Shown here: piece after piece, positions 8,635 to 17,878 of the stretch
How positions within the stretch are numbered: position 1 is the stretch's first letter
Layout of the letters: each line of letters begins with the position of its first letter
NCBI RefSeq assembly: GCF_902506415.1
Contig: NZ_LR733275.1
Location: forward strand, 1,462,448-1,526,447
Reading direction: 5' to 3'
DNA from: Massilia sp. 9I
Lineage (GTDB): Bacteria > Pseudomonadota > Gammaproteobacteria > Burkholderiales > Burkholderiaceae_D
Length of the DNA stretch: 64,000 nucleotides
Notes under the pieces: model-generated
The model's database searches: none
What the model saw: only the letters and a program-made list of their open reading frames with translations
What the model was told of the DNA's origin: nothing
Translations under genes and position numbers: made by a program

Positions 8635-9191
8635 GCGCCACCCTGGTGCTGGGCGGCGCGCGCTCGGGCAAGAGCGCCTATGCCGAGCGGCTGGCGACAG
8701 AATCCGGCAAGGAGGTCGTGTACGTCGCCACCTCGCGCGCGGGCGATGCGGAGATGGCGGCGCGCATTGCGCACCATCGCGACCGCCGCCCAGCCGCATG
8801 GAAAACCGTCGAAGAAGAACTGGCCCTGGCCGCGGCGCTGCGCACACACTGCGCGCCCCAGCGGCTGGTGCTGGTCGATTGCCTGACCCTGTGGCTCAGC
8901 AACCTGATGTTTTGCGACGGCCGCAGCTGGCCGGACGTGGGCGAGGTAGCGCTGCCGGAGCGCTTCCACCAGGAGCGCGCGGCCCTGCTCGACCTGCTCG
9001 ACGCCGGTGTCGAAGGCGAGATCGTGTTCGTCTCGAATGAAGTCGGCATGGGCATCGTACCCTGGGGCGCGGTGTCGCGCTGCTTCGCCGACGAGGCGGG
9101 CCGGCTGAACCAGGGGGTGGCGGCGCGCGCGCAGCGCGCCGTATTCGTGGCCGCCGGCCTGCCACTCGTGCTGAAAGGGGCCGCATGCTGA
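8631..9191 (+). CDS. cobU: adenosylcobinamide kinase/adenosylcobinamide-phosphate guanylyltransferase CobU
   Basis: This bifunctional enzyme phosphorylates adenosylcobinamide and then transfers GMP from GTP, activating the corrinoid for CobS. The 186-residue protein begins with a P-loop GGARSGKS (8-15), then has a HH pair near 44-45 at the site of the GMP-accepting His, a VDCLTLWLSNLM block, and SNEVGMGIVP. The start is GTG at 8631, overlapping the cobB stop by four bases. Its 3' end overlaps cbiB by seven bases. Length and motif order match CobU/CobP. Confidence 0.95.
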   Translation: MSATLVLGGARSGKSAYAERLATESGKEVVYVATSRAGDAEMAARIAHHRDRRPAAWKTVEEELALAAALRTHCAPQRLVLVDCLTLWLSNLMFCDGRSWPDVGEVALPERFHQERAALLDLLDAGVEGEIVFVSNEVGMGIVPWGAVSRCFADEAGRLNQGVAARAQRAVFVAAGLPLVLKGAAC

Positions 9192-10120
9192 GCGGACTGT
9201 CGCTGGCGCAGCTCGCCGTCCTGCTGGTCGCGGGCGTCGTGCTTGACCTGCTGCTGGGCGAACCGCGCTGCTGGCATCCGCTGGTGGGCTTCGGGCGGCT
9301 GGCGAACGCCCTCGAGCATCGGCTGAACCGCGGCAAGCTGCGCTTTCCGCGTGGTCTGCTGGCCTGGACCCTCGCCGTGCTGCCCCTCACCGCCTTGGCC
9401 TGGCTGGCTACGGAATACGCCGGCCTCTGGCTGCATGCGGTACTGCTATATGCCTGCATCGGCCTGCGCAGCCTGCGCGACCATACGATGCCGATCGTCG
9501 ACGCATTGCGCGCGGGAGACCTGGCCACGGCGCGCACGCGCACCTCGTGGATCGTCAGCCGCGATACCGGCCAAGCCCAGGAAGCCGACCTGGCCAAGGC
9601 CGGGGCCGAGTCGCTGCTGGAGAACGGCAACGATGCGGTATTCGGCACCCTGTTCTGGTTCCTGCTGGCGGGCGGAGCGGGCGCCGTGCTGTTCCGGCTC
9701 GCGAACACGCTCGACGCGATGTGGGGCTACCGTAACGAGCAATTCAATCTGTTTGGCCGTACTGCCGCGCGCATCGACGACGTGCTGAACTATGTGCCGG
9801 CGCGGCTGACCGCGCTGTCCTATGTCCTGCTGGCCGGCGCCGGACGCGCCCGCGCCTGGCAATGCTGGCGCACGCAGGCGTCTGCCTGGAGCAGCCCGAA
9901 CGCGGGGCCGGTGATGGCCAGCGGCGCCGGTGCGTTAGGGGTGTCGCTGGGCGGCGCCGCCATCTATGACGGACAACTGGAACAGCGTCCCCTGCTCGGT
10001 ACGGGCCCGGCAGCCGGCGCGGCCGACATCGTGCGCGCCTGGCGCCTGGTGCTGCGCACGACCTTCCTCTGGCTCGGCCTGGTCTGCGCACTGGCAATCG
10101 CGTGGGGGCTGCATGCTTGA
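9185..10120 (+). CDS. cbiB: adenosylcobinamide-phosphate synthase CbiB
   Basis: CbiB (called CobD in Pseudomonas) is a membrane protein that attaches aminopropanol or its phosphate to adenosylcobyric acid. The 311-residue sequence starts with a hydrophobic segment followed by DLLLGEPRCWHPLVGFG, the family's hallmark. It also contains SRDTGQAQEADLAKA, ESLLENGNDAVFGTLFW and NTLDAMWGYRNE blocks. It overlaps cobU at its start and cobD at its end, consistent with the pathway, since CobD makes its aminopropanol phosphate substrate. The gene name is chosen to avoid the cobC/cobD naming clash between organisms. Confidence 0.94.
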   Translation: MLSGLSLAQLAVLLVAGVVLDLLLGEPRCWHPLVGFGRLANALEHRLNRGKLRFPRGLLAWTLAVLPLTALAWLATEYAGLWLHAVLLYACIGLRSLRDHTMPIVDALRAGDLATARTRTSWIVSRDTGQAQEADLAKAGAESLLENGNDAVFGTLFWFLLAGGAGAVLFRLANTLDAMWGYRNEQFNLFGRTAARIDDVLNYVPARLTALSYVLLAGAGRARAWQCWRTQASAWSSPNAGPVMASGAGALGVSLGGAAIYDGQLEQRPLLGTGPAAGAADIVRAWRLVLRTTFLWLGLVCALAIAWGLHA

Positions 10121-11093
10121 ACATGGCGGTAACCTGCGCGACGCCGCACGCCTGTATGGGCGCGAGGACTGGATCGACCTGTCGACCGGCATCAACCCGC
10201 ACGGCTTCCCCGCGCCCGCGCTGTCACCCGACGCCTGGCACCGCCTTCCCGAACCGGATCCGACACTGGTGGCCGCGGCCTGCGCCTACTATGGCGCGCC
10301 CGACCTCTTGCCGGTGGCCGGCACCCAGGCTGCGATCCAGGCGCTGCCGCGATTGCGCGGCCCATCGCGCGTCACGGTCTCTGCGCCCTCCTATGCCGAG
10401 CATGCACATGCGTGGGACAAGCACGGCCACGTGCGCCGGCTCGCCGCGTATGCGGACCTGGACTGCGCGGTCGACGCCAGCGACGTGGTCGTGGTGGTCA
10501 ACCCGAACAACCCGACCGGCGCGACGATCGCCCCCGAACGCCTGCTCGCCTGGGCCGCGCACCTCGGTGCGCGCGGCGGCTGGCTGGTGGTGGACGAGGC
10601 CTTCGGCGACACGGACCCAGGCCTGAGCGTCGCCGCGCATGCGGGGCAGCCCGGCTTGATCGTGCTTCGCTCGGTCGGCAAGTTCTTCGGCCTCGCAGGG
10701 CTGCGGCTGGGGTTCGTCGGCGCCGACGCGGCCACGCTGCGGGCGCTCGCCGACCTGCTGGGGCCGTGGGCGGTAAGCGGGCCGGCGCAGGCGGTGGCTT
10801 TGCAGGCCCTGCGCGACAGCGCGTGGCAGCAGGCCACTTTCGACCGGCTGCAGGCATCCGGCCGGCGCATGCGTGAACTGCTGGCGGCGCACGGTATCCG
10901 GGCGACGGGTACGCCGCTGTTCCACTGGTGGGCGGAGGCACAGCCGGAAGCTTTTCATACCTTCATGGCACGCCGCGGCATCTGGTGCCGGCTGTTCAGT
11001 GAGGCCGGCCGCGGCATTCGCATCGGGCTGCCGGCAAGCGAACCGGAATGGCAACGGCTAACAACGGCACTTCAAGAATGGAGCAATCGATGA
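10113..11093 (+). CDS. cobD: L-threonine-O-3-phosphate decarboxylase (CobD; CobC in Pseudomonas naming)
   Basis: A PLP-dependent fold type I enzyme that decarboxylates threonine phosphate to aminopropanol phosphate for CbiB. The 326-residue protein opens with HGGN...LSTGINPHG, typical of the B12 branch of histidinol-phosphate aminotransferase relatives. It has NPNNPTG (130-136), the cofactor Asp in VVDEAF (161) and the Schiff-base Lys190 in SVGKFFGLAG. The ATG at 10113 overlaps cbiB by eight bases; upstream reading in frame is the cbiB shadow. Its stop overlaps the btuF start (ATGA). Confidence 0.93.
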   Translation: MLEHGGNLRDAARLYGREDWIDLSTGINPHGFPAPALSPDAWHRLPEPDPTLVAAACAYYGAPDLLPVAGTQAAIQALPRLRGPSRVTVSAPSYAEHAHAWDKHGHVRRLAAYADLDCAVDASDVVVVVNPNNPTGATIAPERLLAWAAHLGARGGWLVVDEAFGDTDPGLSVAAHAGQPGLIVLRSVGKFFGLAGLRLGFVGADAATLRALADLLGPWAVSGPAQAVALQALRDSAWQQATFDRLQASGRRMRELLAAHGIRATGTPLFHWWAEAQPEAFHTFMARRGIWCRLFSEAGRGIRIGLPASEPEWQRLTTALQEWSNR

Positions 11094-11959
11094 AACGGAT
11101 GGTCATGCTGGCGGCTGCGCTGCTAGCGCCGCTGGCGAACGCAGTCACGGTACGCGACGACGCGGGTAACGCGATCACCCTCGACAAGCCTGCGATGCGC
11201 GTGATCTCGATGGCGCCGCACGTCACCGAAACGCTGTTCGCGGCCGGCGGCGGCAGCCGCATCGTCGGCGCGGTGAACTACAGCGACTATCCGGAGGCGG
11301 CCAAGAGCATCCCCCGCATCGGCTCGAACCGCGAAGTCGACCTGGAACGCATCATCAGCCTCAAGCCCGACCTGATCGTCGCCTGGATGCACAACAGCTC
11401 CGAGCGGCAGATCGAGATGGTGCGCAAGCTCGGCATCCCCGTGTTCCTCAGCGATCCGCAGACGCTCGACGGGATTCCGGAAAACGTCATGCGCCTCGGC
11501 CAGCTGATGGGGACGGACGCGGTGGCCGCTTCCACTGCGGCGGAGCTGCGCAAGCAGCTGGCCAATCTGCGTACGCGTTATGCGGGGCGGCCGCCGGTGC
11601 GCACCTTCTACCAGGTGTGGGACAAGCCGCTATACACGCTCAGCGGCAGGCACATCATCACCGATGCGCTGCGCCTGTGCGGCGGCGAAAACATCTTCGA
11701 CAAGCTGGCGGTGACCGCGCCAATCGTGTCGATCGAGGCCGTGCTGCAGGCCGATCCGGAAGCGGTGTTCGGCACCGCCGAGAAGAACTATGGCGGCGTG
11801 AGCCTGTGGAAGCCCTACGCCACCCTGAGTGCGACCCGCAACGACAACCTGTTCACGGTCGACGGCAACCTGCTCAATCGCGCAGGGCCACGCATGATCG
11901 CCGGCACCGCCGTCCTGTGCGACAAGCTCGAGCTGGCGCGCCAGCACCGAACCAAATGA
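11090..11959 (+). CDS. btuF: cobalamin ABC transporter periplasmic binding protein BtuF
   Basis: This 289-residue protein has a signal peptide with cleavage near [10 protein letters not shown] (about 19) and the two-lobe, metal-chelate/B12 binding fold with blocks [42 protein letters not shown] and RAGPRMI. It would deliver corrinoids to BtuC-BtuD encoded about 4 kb upstream in the same operon. The start at 11090 gives a proper signal peptide, whereas an ATG at 11048 inside cobD would bury it. The stop overlaps the start of cobQ. Confidence 0.92.
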   Translation: MKRMVMLAAALLAPLANAVTVRDDAGNAITLDKPAMRVISMAPHVTETLFAAGGGSRIVGAVNYSDYPEAAKSIPRIGSNREVDLERIISLKPDLIVAWMHNSSERQIEMVRKLGIPVFLSDPQTLDGIPENVMRLGQLMGTDAVAASTAAELRKQLANLRTRYAGRPPVRTFYQVWDKPLYTLSGRHIITDALRLCGGENIFDKLAVTAPIVSIEAVLQADPEAVFGTAEKNYGGVSLWKPYATLSATRNDNLFTVDGNLLNRAGPRMIAGTAVLCDKLELARQHRTK

Positions 11960-13431
11960 ACGGTCTCCCCTTCCGTACCCTGATGGTGCAGGGCACGACC
12001 TCGGATGCGGGCAAGAGCACGCTGGTGGCCGCGCTGTGCCGCCTGCTCCATCGCCGGGGCGTGCGAGTGGCGCCGTTCAAGCCGCAGAACATGGCGCTCA
12101 ACAGCGCGGTGACGCGCGACGGCGGCGAAATCGGCCGCGCCCAGGCACTGCAGGCGGTGGCTGCCGGGCTGGAACCCCACACCGACATGAACCCGGTGCT
12201 GCTCAAGCCATCGAGCGACACCGGCGCCCAGGTGATCATCCACGGCCGCGTGCGCGCCGAGATGAATGCGCGCGACTACCACCAGTACAAGAGCGTGGCG
12301 ATGGGTGCGGTTCTGGAGTCGCACGCGCGGCTGCTGGCGCAGTATGACGCGGTGGTGGTCGAGGGCGCGGGGAGTCCGGCCGAGATCAACCTGCGCGACC
12401 GCGACATCGCCAACATGGGATTCGCGGAAGCGGTTGATTGTCCTGTCATCCTGGTGGCGGACATCGACCGCGGCGGCGTGTTCGCCCATATCGTCGGCAC
12501 GCTGGCCTGCCTGTCGGAGTCCGAACGCGGGCGGATCATCGGCTTCGTGATCAACCGCTTCCGCGGCGACATCAAGCTGCTCGAGCCAGGGCTGGACTGG
12601 CTGGAGCAGCAGACCGGTAAGCCCGTGCTAGGTGTGCTGCCTTATCTACACGGCATGTACCTGGATGCCGAGGACGCGGTGCAGCCGGCGCAAGCCAGCC
12701 GGGGACACTTTCGCGTCGTGGTTCCTAGCCTGCCGCGCATGAGCAACCACACCGATTTCGATGCCCTGCGCGCGCACCCCGAGGTGGACCTGCGCTTCGT
12801 GCGCGCGGGCGAAGCGATTCCGGCGGCCGACCTGATCATCCTCCCGGGCAGCAAGAACACCCGCGGCGACCTGGCGTGGCTGCAGTCGCAGGGCTGGCCG
12901 GCGCATCTGGCGCGTCACTTGCGCTACGGTGGCAAGCTGATTGGGATCTGCGGGGGCTTCCAGATGCTGGGGCGTTCGGTGGCGGATCCGCATGGGGTGG
13001 AGGCGGCTGCCGGCGTTTCGCAGGGACTTGGCCTGCTCGAACTCGACACCGAGCTGGCGCGCGAGAAGCGGCTGGCGCTTGTCAAGGGATGGGCCAGCAT
13101 GCCGGATGGCGCGGGCTTTGCGCTGAGCGGCTACGAGATCCACATGGGCGTCTCACAGGGCGTGGCGCTGGACCGGCCTGCCTTCGTCATCGATGGCCGC
13201 AAGGAAGGCGCGTATTCGGAAGACGGTCAAATCCTGGGCACTTACCTGCACGGGGTGTTCGATCAGCCGGAAGCCGGCGCCGCGCTGCTGGCCTGGGCCG
13301 GACTGCGCACCGACCGGGTGGTCGATACCGGCGCGCTGCGCGAGGCCAGCATCGACCGGATCGCCGACGCGACCGCGCCGGTGCTCGACAGGCTGCTGTC
13401 GCACATGCGCGCGGACGGCGCCGCTCAGTAA
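11956..13431 (+). CDS. cobQ: cobyric acid synthase CobQ
   Basis: CobQ performs the four remaining amidations (b, d, e, g) to make adenosylcobyric acid. The 491-residue protein has an ATP-binding domain with P-loop [10 protein letters not shown] (13-22) and [10 protein letters not shown] glutamine amidotransferase domain carries nucleophile Cys332 in [10 protein letters not shown] and catalytic His in YLHGVFD. It starts inside the last codons of btuF (ATGA) and is the last gene of the B12 operon. It runs into the convergent metallophosphoesterase gene with a 7-base overlap; no terminator was seen between them. Confidence 0.95.
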   Translation: MNGLPFRTLMVQGTTSDAGKSTLVAALCRLLHRRGVRVAPFKPQNMALNSAVTRDGGEIGRAQALQAVAAGLEPHTDMNPVLLKPSSDTGAQVIIHGRVRAEMNARDYHQYKSVAMGAVLESHARLLAQYDAVVVEGAGSPAEINLRDRDIANMGFAEAVDCPVILVADIDRGGVFAHIVGTLACLSESERGRIIGFVINRFRGDIKLLEPGLDWLEQQTGKPVLGVLPYLHGMYLDAEDAVQPAQASRGHFRVVVPSLPRMSNHTDFDALRAHPEVDLRFVRAGEAIPAADLIILPGSKNTRGDLAWLQSQGWPAHLARHLRYGGKLIGICGGFQMLGRSVADPHGVEAAAGVSQGLGLLELDTELAREKRLALVKGWASMPDGAGFALSGYEIHMGVSQGVALDRPAFVIDGRKEGAYSEDGQILGTYLHGVFDQPEAGAALLAWAGLRTDRVVDTGALREASIDRIADATAPVLDRLLSHMRADGAAQ

Positions 13432-14732
13432 GGCTGGGGAATCTGCGACAGCGCGTAGTTCGACGCGATCAAGCCGCGCAGCATGGTCAGGTCCTCTGCG
13501 GAGAACAGGCTGAATGGACGCGTGTAGCGCTGGCGGGAATGTTCGTTGAGCTGGCGCGGCACGCCGGTCGGCACCACAAGCGGTTCGCCGTTCCGTATCA
13601 GGAGCGCCTCGGCCCTGGCCTCGTCGCTGTTGACGTCGATTGCCCATACCCGGCCGTCGTGCAGCGCCGTGACCCGATCCACCAAGGTATGCCCAACCAC
13701 GATCGTCTTCGCGCCGAAGTGCGCGAGCACGTCGCTGATCTGCGCGCTGGTGGCGCGTGAGAAGCGGTCCGCGCCATCCTCGAGATAGCCGCGGTACTGG
13801 GTCACACCTGCCGGCCCCACGACGGCGTCCAGTTCCGCCTTGTTCGGCATGTCGCCCATCCAGTAGCGCCGCATCGCACTATTCAGGTTATTCACGGTGA
13901 AGCCCGCATCCGCTACCAGCGGGTTTACCCCGCCGTGCGTGATCACAGTGCGGCCGGTCTTGATGATCACGGGCTGCAGGCGCAGCCAGTGACCGATCAG
14001 GGTATCCGGACCGAAGGCATCCACCTGGCCGCCCAGCCGAGTCAGTGCGTACAGGTGGTCGCGGTTGGCGCGTGAGGTGTTCCCGCGCAGCAGATACTGT
14101 TCGTGATTGCCGAGCACGAGGTGGACGGCGCCGCCGGCGTCCTGCGCCTGCAGGCTGAGTGCGTAGAGCCGCCACAGTACTGCGAACGCATCGCGGCCGC
14201 GGTCGACCGCGTCTCCGGCGATCACCAGGTGGTTGCGGCCATAGCTCCAGTTGCCGTCGGCATCAGTGACTTTCAGCGATGTCAGGGCCGCGTCGAGGAA
14301 GCGCGCGTTGCCTTCGATGTCGCTCAGGATGAGGGTGTCGGCCTGGGTGTCGAACACGGCATCCGGGACCCGCGGCGTACGCGAGACGGGGAACATGTGG
14401 CGCTTGCCGCCGCAGTCGATCGCCAGATCGGCGTCCGTGCTGGTCAGCCGTTCGACCTTGTCTTCGCAGAACCAGCGCGCGGTCCAGCGGCCGTCCGCAT
14501 CCCTGCGAACGATGGGGCCGTCGAGGAAACCGGGCATCCTGACCTTGTCCCCGGTGCCGGCAAAGGTGTTGAAGCCCGCCGTGCCGACGCCGATGGGAAC
14601 GAGCAGGCGCTTATGCGCACCGGATTGCGTGAGCTCGACGCTCGCATTGGCGAGCGCAATACCGAACGCGATGAGGAGCGCGGAAACGAGAATGAACATG
14701 CCGCGGACAAGATAAACACGCGTGTTTTTCAT
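13425..14732 (-). CDS. membrane-anchored calcineurin-like metallophosphoesterase (PPP-type motifs)
   Basis: The 435-residue product has one N-terminal membrane segment (about 10-30) and then a phosphoesterase domain with the full metal-site series SDIEGN (137-142), GDAVDRG (173-179), GNHE (208-211), THGGV (265-269) and VVGHT (345-349). GDxxDRG and GNHE are the signature of the PPP serine/threonine phosphatase and bacterial Shewanella-like or ApaH-like groups. The single anchor suggests the catalytic domain faces the periplasm. The substrate is unknown; protein phosphatase or nucleotide hydrolase are both possible. It has no operon partner: cobQ is convergent, and the rrn remnant lies upstream. 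Confidence 0.8.
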   Translation of the reverse strand: MKNTRVYLVRGMFILVSALLIAFGIALANASVELTQSGAHKRLLVPIGVGTAGFNTFAGTGDKVRMPGFLDGPIVRRDADGRWTARWFCEDKVERLTSTDADLAIDCGGKRHMFPVSRTPRVPDAVFDTQADTLILSDIEGNARFLDAALTSLKVTDADGNWSYGRNHLVIAGDAVDRGRDAFAVLWRLYALSLQAQDAGGAVHLVLGNHEQYLLRGNTSRANRDHLYALTRLGGQVDAFGPDTLIGHWLRLQPVIIKTGRTVITHGGVNPLVADAGFTVNNLNSAMRRYWMGDMPNKAELDAVVGPAGVTQYRGYLEDGADRFSRATSAQISDVLAHFGAKTIVVGHTLVDRVTALHDGRVWAIDVNSDEARAEALLIRNGEPLVVPTGVPRQLNEHSRQRYTRPFSLFSAEDLTMLRGLIASNYALSQIPQPY

Positions 14733-14867
14733 GGCTACATTGGCCAGGCAAGAAAACTCGCAGTGTAGCGCAGCAAAAGCGCTAGGGAACCAGAAGCAGG
14801 CGCAAATTTGTCATTACATGCGGTCCGGATACGGAGCGAGCCAAATCAGACACACAAAAGCAAAAAG

Positions 14868-14967
14868 CCCGCTCAGAGTGAAGATTCGCAGTGCGAATCT
14901 GAACGGAGCAGGCCTTTGCGCGCAAGCGCAAAAAGCCCCGCAGAGATCACTCTGCGGGGCTTTCGCA
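14868..14967 (-). terminator. rrn-type terminator region
   Basis: The main hairpin has a perfect 14-base stem, 14932-14945 pairing with 14950-14963, with a four-base loop. On the minus strand it is followed by five T. A second hairpin (AGATTCG/CGAATCT) lies further on near 14883-14901. Such strong terminators normally close an rRNA operon, and this one stands directly downstream of the 16S remnant and the 5S-like tail. Confidence 0.8.
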
Positions 14968-14981
14968 TATAACTAGCCTGA

Positions 14982-15040
14982 TGCATGTGTAAAGCATGCC
15001 GCCAGCGTTCAATCTGAGCCAGGATCAAACTCTTCAGTTC
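14982..15040 (-). pseudogene. 16S rRNA 5' fragment (59 bases), rest of operon missing
   Basis: On the minus strand the sequence begins at 15040 and runs exactly like the start of a 16S gene, including the universal AGAGTTTGATCCTGGCTCAG primer site and the GAACGCTGGCGGCATGCTTT stretch. It stops matching after ACACATGCA at 14982. It is immediately followed by TCAGGCT, which resembles the 3' end of betaproteobacterial 5S rRNA, and then by a strong terminator. The 16S body, 23S and most of 5S (about 5 kb) are absent. Either a deletion or an assembly collapse explains this; the sequence alone cannot decide. Confidence 0.9.
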
Positions 15041-15456
15041 AATCTCTGTTTGTTGGCATTGCTGCCATCGGTATTGCTACCGAGTCGCTCACTCAAGATA
15101 CTGACCGTTATCCCATTGCTGGGACAACGCTTAATACTTTTGTGAACATTTGATAATTTAAGTATGCAGCTGAACAAGTCAGCTGGCACCTTCATCAAAC
15201 GCCCACACTTATCGACTGTTGATTGTTAAAGATCGGTATTCTGTACTACCTTGCTGCACCGTGCGAAGCGTTGTGTTCGTCAGCAGCAGAGAAGTGAGAT
15301 TATGCAGTGTTTCGCGACAATCGTCAAGTCCCTCATTTTTCTTCGTTGCAGATTTTCTCTGCCAACCTTGCCAACTTAACCATCTGATTTTGTTGGCTTT
15401 TTCGGTCGTTCCGAAGAGGAGGCGAACTATAGCAAACCGCCCGGTCGTCCCGCAAG
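15041..15456 (-). promoter_or_regulatory. rRNA operon leader and promoter (copy B)
   Basis: This minus-strand leader is near-identical to copy A over about 90 bases next to the 16S start and again around the boxA-like element (complement of 15222-15232), with diverged patches between. The promoter is -10 TATAGT (15426-15431), an 18-base spacer and -35 TTGCGG (15450-15455). Upstream of it is an A-rich run (complement of 15468-15476) that could act as an UP element. It overlaps the 3' end of the phospholipase D-type gene. The region from 14733 to 15474 contains no protein gene. Confidence 0.85.
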
Positions 15457-15474
15457 ATCTCGCGCGATCTTTTT

Positions 15475-17022
15475 TTAGAGAAGCCAGTCGATCGGCAACA
15501 AGGACAGTATCTGGACACCGGCACGCTGCCAAATTGTCGTCCCCGGCTCCTGGTCATGCCGCCGCAGCTTTCCATCTGCACGCTCGAGCCAGTACAACCT
15601 GCCCTGCTCGTCCATGCGGACCTCGTAGGCGCGTTCCGGCATGTTTTCGTCCAGCGTCTGGCTCAAGCGCCCCGCCATTGGCGGGCTGTCGATCACGAAT
15701 CCCATCTCGGTATTCAGGTCGACCGAGCGCCTGTCCATATTAAAGGAGCCGATGAACACGGTCCGCTCATCGACGCCGAAGGTCTTGGCATGCAAGCTGG
15801 AAGCGGAGCTGCCGAAGCGTCCCTTCCCCGTATCGGGAAGCGCCGGCCCTGCGCTACGGCGCAACTCATATAGCAAGATGCCGGCTTCGAGCAGTTCGCG
15901 CCGCCATTTCGCATACCCGGCGTGTACCGCTGCGACATCGGTCGCCTCCAGCGAGTTGGTCAGCACCCGTACCCGCACCCCGTTACGGGCGAAGTCGCCC
16001 AGCGACTTTGCCGCGGCCTTGCTGGGAACAAAATAAGGAGAGACCAGGTCGACCTCCTGCTTCGGCTCTCCCAGCAGCGTGCGCAGGCCATCGGCCAAGC
16101 GTTCTCCCGGCTCGACCTCGCCCAGCACTTTCGCCGGCGGATCGCTGACCAGGCGCGTAAGGTTCCACTCCAGCGGCAGCTGCTGCCGCTGGAGTTGGCC
16201 GACGAAGGGCGAGGTGGCGATCGCCTCCAGGTAGCGCCGTGCCTCGGGCTGCCTGCGAAACGCGGTGGCCCGTTCGGGCAAGGCCTCCAGAGGCTCGGCA
16301 TCGGCGGCGTCCACCAATGCCGTGACAGGATAGGCGGACGCACTGTTCCAGTATTTGTCGAAATCCCGCGATACCTCGCGCACCACCGGCCCGACCGCCA
16401 TCACGTCGAGGTCGACGAACAGCATGTCACCGGCGGCGCCGAAGTACTCGTCCCCAACGTTGCGCCCGCCGACGATGGCCACCTGGTTGTCGACGGTGAA
16501 GGACTTGTTGTGCATGCGGCGATTGAGCCGGCTGAAATCGGTGAGGTAACCGAGCCCGCGCCAGCGCCGCATGGCGAAGGGATTGAACAGGCGCACCTCG
16601 ATGTTGGGATGGCGGTCGAGGGCGGCGAGAACGGGATCGAGTCCGCCGGTATTGTTATCGTCCAGCAGCAGGCGCACGCGCACACCGCGCGCCGCGGCGC
16701 TGCGCAGTGCGTCCAGCATCAGGGTGCCGGTCAGGTCGTCGCGCCAGATGTAATACTGGACGTCGAGGCTGCGCTGGGCGCTGTGGGTCAGCAGCACGCG
16801 CGCCGCGAAGGCGTCGCGGCCGTCGACCAGGGGATGGACGCCGGAACGTCCGGGATGCGCGGCGGCGAGCGGGGCGATCGCCTGGCCCAGCGGCGTGGCG
16901 TCGAGGCCCTCCAGCGCCACGCTGGCGGTGCGCTGCCCCAGCGGCGGCAGCGCGCTGCAGCCGTACACCGCGACGGCGACGACGACCAGCGCCGCCGCTC
17001 CTCGCCGCAGCGCCGCTTTCAT
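15475..17022 (-). CDS. phospholipase D-family lipoprotein (cardiolipin synthase ClsC-like)
   Basis: The 515-residue protein has a signal sequence with Cys22 in VYGC (lipoprotein-like) and two HKD motifs, HNKSFTVD (from His171) and HAKTFGVD (from His411), each followed by the GG/GS-N block of phospholipase D enzymes. Layout and length resemble ClsC/YmdC, which makes cardiolipin from phosphatidylglycerol and phosphatidylethanolamine. Anchoring to a membrane facing the periplasm is inferred from the signal. Its stop codon abuts the -35 side of rrn promoter copy B, so the two are in tandem. It begins directly after the enoyl-CoA hydratase stop and may share its promoter. Confidence 0.85.
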   Translation of the reverse strand: MKAALRRGAAALVVVAVAVYGCSALPPLGQRTASVALEGLDATPLGQAIAPLAAAHPGRSGVHPLVDGRDAFAARVLLTHSAQRSLDVQYYIWRDDLTGTLMLDALRSAAARGVRVRLLLDDNNTGGLDPVLAALDRHPNIEVRLFNPFAMRRWRGLGYLTDFSRLNRRMHNKSFTVDNQVAIVGGRNVGDEYFGAAGDMLFVDLDVMAVGPVVREVSRDFDKYWNSASAYPVTALVDAADAEPLEALPERATAFRRQPEARRYLEAIATSPFVGQLQRQQLPLEWNLTRLVSDPPAKVLGEVEPGERLADGLRTLLGEPKQEVDLVSPYFVPSKAAAKSLGDFARNGVRVRVLTNSLEATDVAAVHAGYAKWRRELLEAGILLYELRRSAGPALPDTGKGRFGSSASSLHAKTFGVDERTVFIGSFNMDRRSVDLNTEMGFVIDSPPMAGRLSQTLDENMPERAYEVRMDEQGRLYWLERADGKLRRHDQEPGTTIWQRAGVQILSLLPIDWLL

Positions 17023-17802
17023 TTACATGCCTTCGAAGTTCGGCTTGCGCTTCTCGAGGAAGGCCGACATGCCTTCTTTCTGCGCAGGGGTGCCGAAACC
17101 GGCGTGGAAGTAGCGGCGCTCGTAGCGCACGCCTTCGGTCAGCGGCATCTGGTACGCCTGGTTGACGCAATCCTTGATCTGCATGGCCACCGACACCGGC
17201 ATGTCGGCGATGCCCTGGGCGATCTTGACCGCTTCTTCCATCACGCTGTCGGCCGGGTACACGCGCGACACCAGGCCGGTGCGCTCGGCTTCAGCGGCAT
17301 CGATCATGCGGGTGGTGAGCAGCATGTCCATCGCCTTCGACTTGGAGATGGCGCGCGGCAGGCGCTGGGTGCCGCCGGCGCCCGGGGTCACGCCGACCTT
17401 GATTTCCGGCTGGCCGAACTTGGCGTTGTCGGCCGCGATGAGGAAGTCGCACATCATGGCCAGTTCGCAGCCTCCGCCCAGGCAGTAGCCCGACACCACG
17501 CCGACCACCGGCTTGCGGATATTCAGGATGTGCTCCCAGTTGCGGCCGATGTAGTTGCCCGGATAGGTATCGGCCGCGTAGGTGTAGTTCGCCATGGCCG
17601 CAATGTCGGCGCCGGCCGCGAAGACCTTGTCGCTGCCGGTCAGGACGATCACGTTCACTGCCGGGTCGGCGTCGAACTTGTGCAGCGCCTCGCCCAGCTC
17701 GTTCATCATGTTGTCGTTCAGCGCATTCATGGCCTTCGGACGGTTCAGGCGGATCACGACGACCTTGCCGTGGTTTTCGATCAGCAGATCTGCATATTCC
17801 AT
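17023..17802 (-). CDS. enoyl-CoA hydratase
   Basis: A 259-residue crotonase-family enzyme that hydrates trans-2-enoyl-CoA in fatty-acid or related beta-oxidation. Both catalytic glutamates of the classical hydratases are present 20 residues apart: Glu113 in GGGCELAMMCD and Glu133 in FGQPE. The oxyanion-hole stretch is FAAGADIAAM (61-70), and GAGGTQRLPR (141-150) is also present. The ATG at 17802 has a ribosome site AAGGGAAAG just upstream; longer reading in frame is not coding. The downstream lipoprotein gene follows with no gap. The exact pathway (FadB-independent, PaaF-like or ECHS1-like) is not clear. Confidence 0.93.
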   Translation of the reverse strand: MEYADLLIENHGKVVVIRLNRPKAMNALNDNMMNELGEALHKFDADPAVNVIVLTGSDKVFAAGADIAAMANYTYAADTYPGNYIGRNWEHILNIRKPVVGVVSGYCLGGGCELAMMCDFLIAADNAKFGQPEIKVGVTPGAGGTQRLPRAISKSKAMDMLLTTRMIDAAEAERTGLVSRVYPADSVMEEAVKIAQGIADMPVSVAMQIKDCVNQAYQMPLTEGVRYERRYFHAGFGTPAQKEGMSAFLEKRKPNFEGM

Positions 17803-17878
17803 GTGGCTTTCCCTTGTCAGGTTGGACGGATTGCCGGGATTGTAACGTCTCGCGCCCCAGCAAACACGGTATGATCGT

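Noticed and set aside
15441..15475. Hairpin AGATC/GATCT followed by seven T near the end of the phospholipase D-type gene, as a plus-strand terminator
   Set aside because: The stem is only five pairs, no plus-strand gene ends there, and the T-run lies in the UP-element position of the leftward rrn promoter.
15922..17874. A 650-codon plus-strand frame opposite the phospholipase D and enoyl-CoA hydratase genes
   Set aside because: It is an antisense shadow; the minus-strand products have complete catalytic motifs and the frame crosses both genes and their junction.
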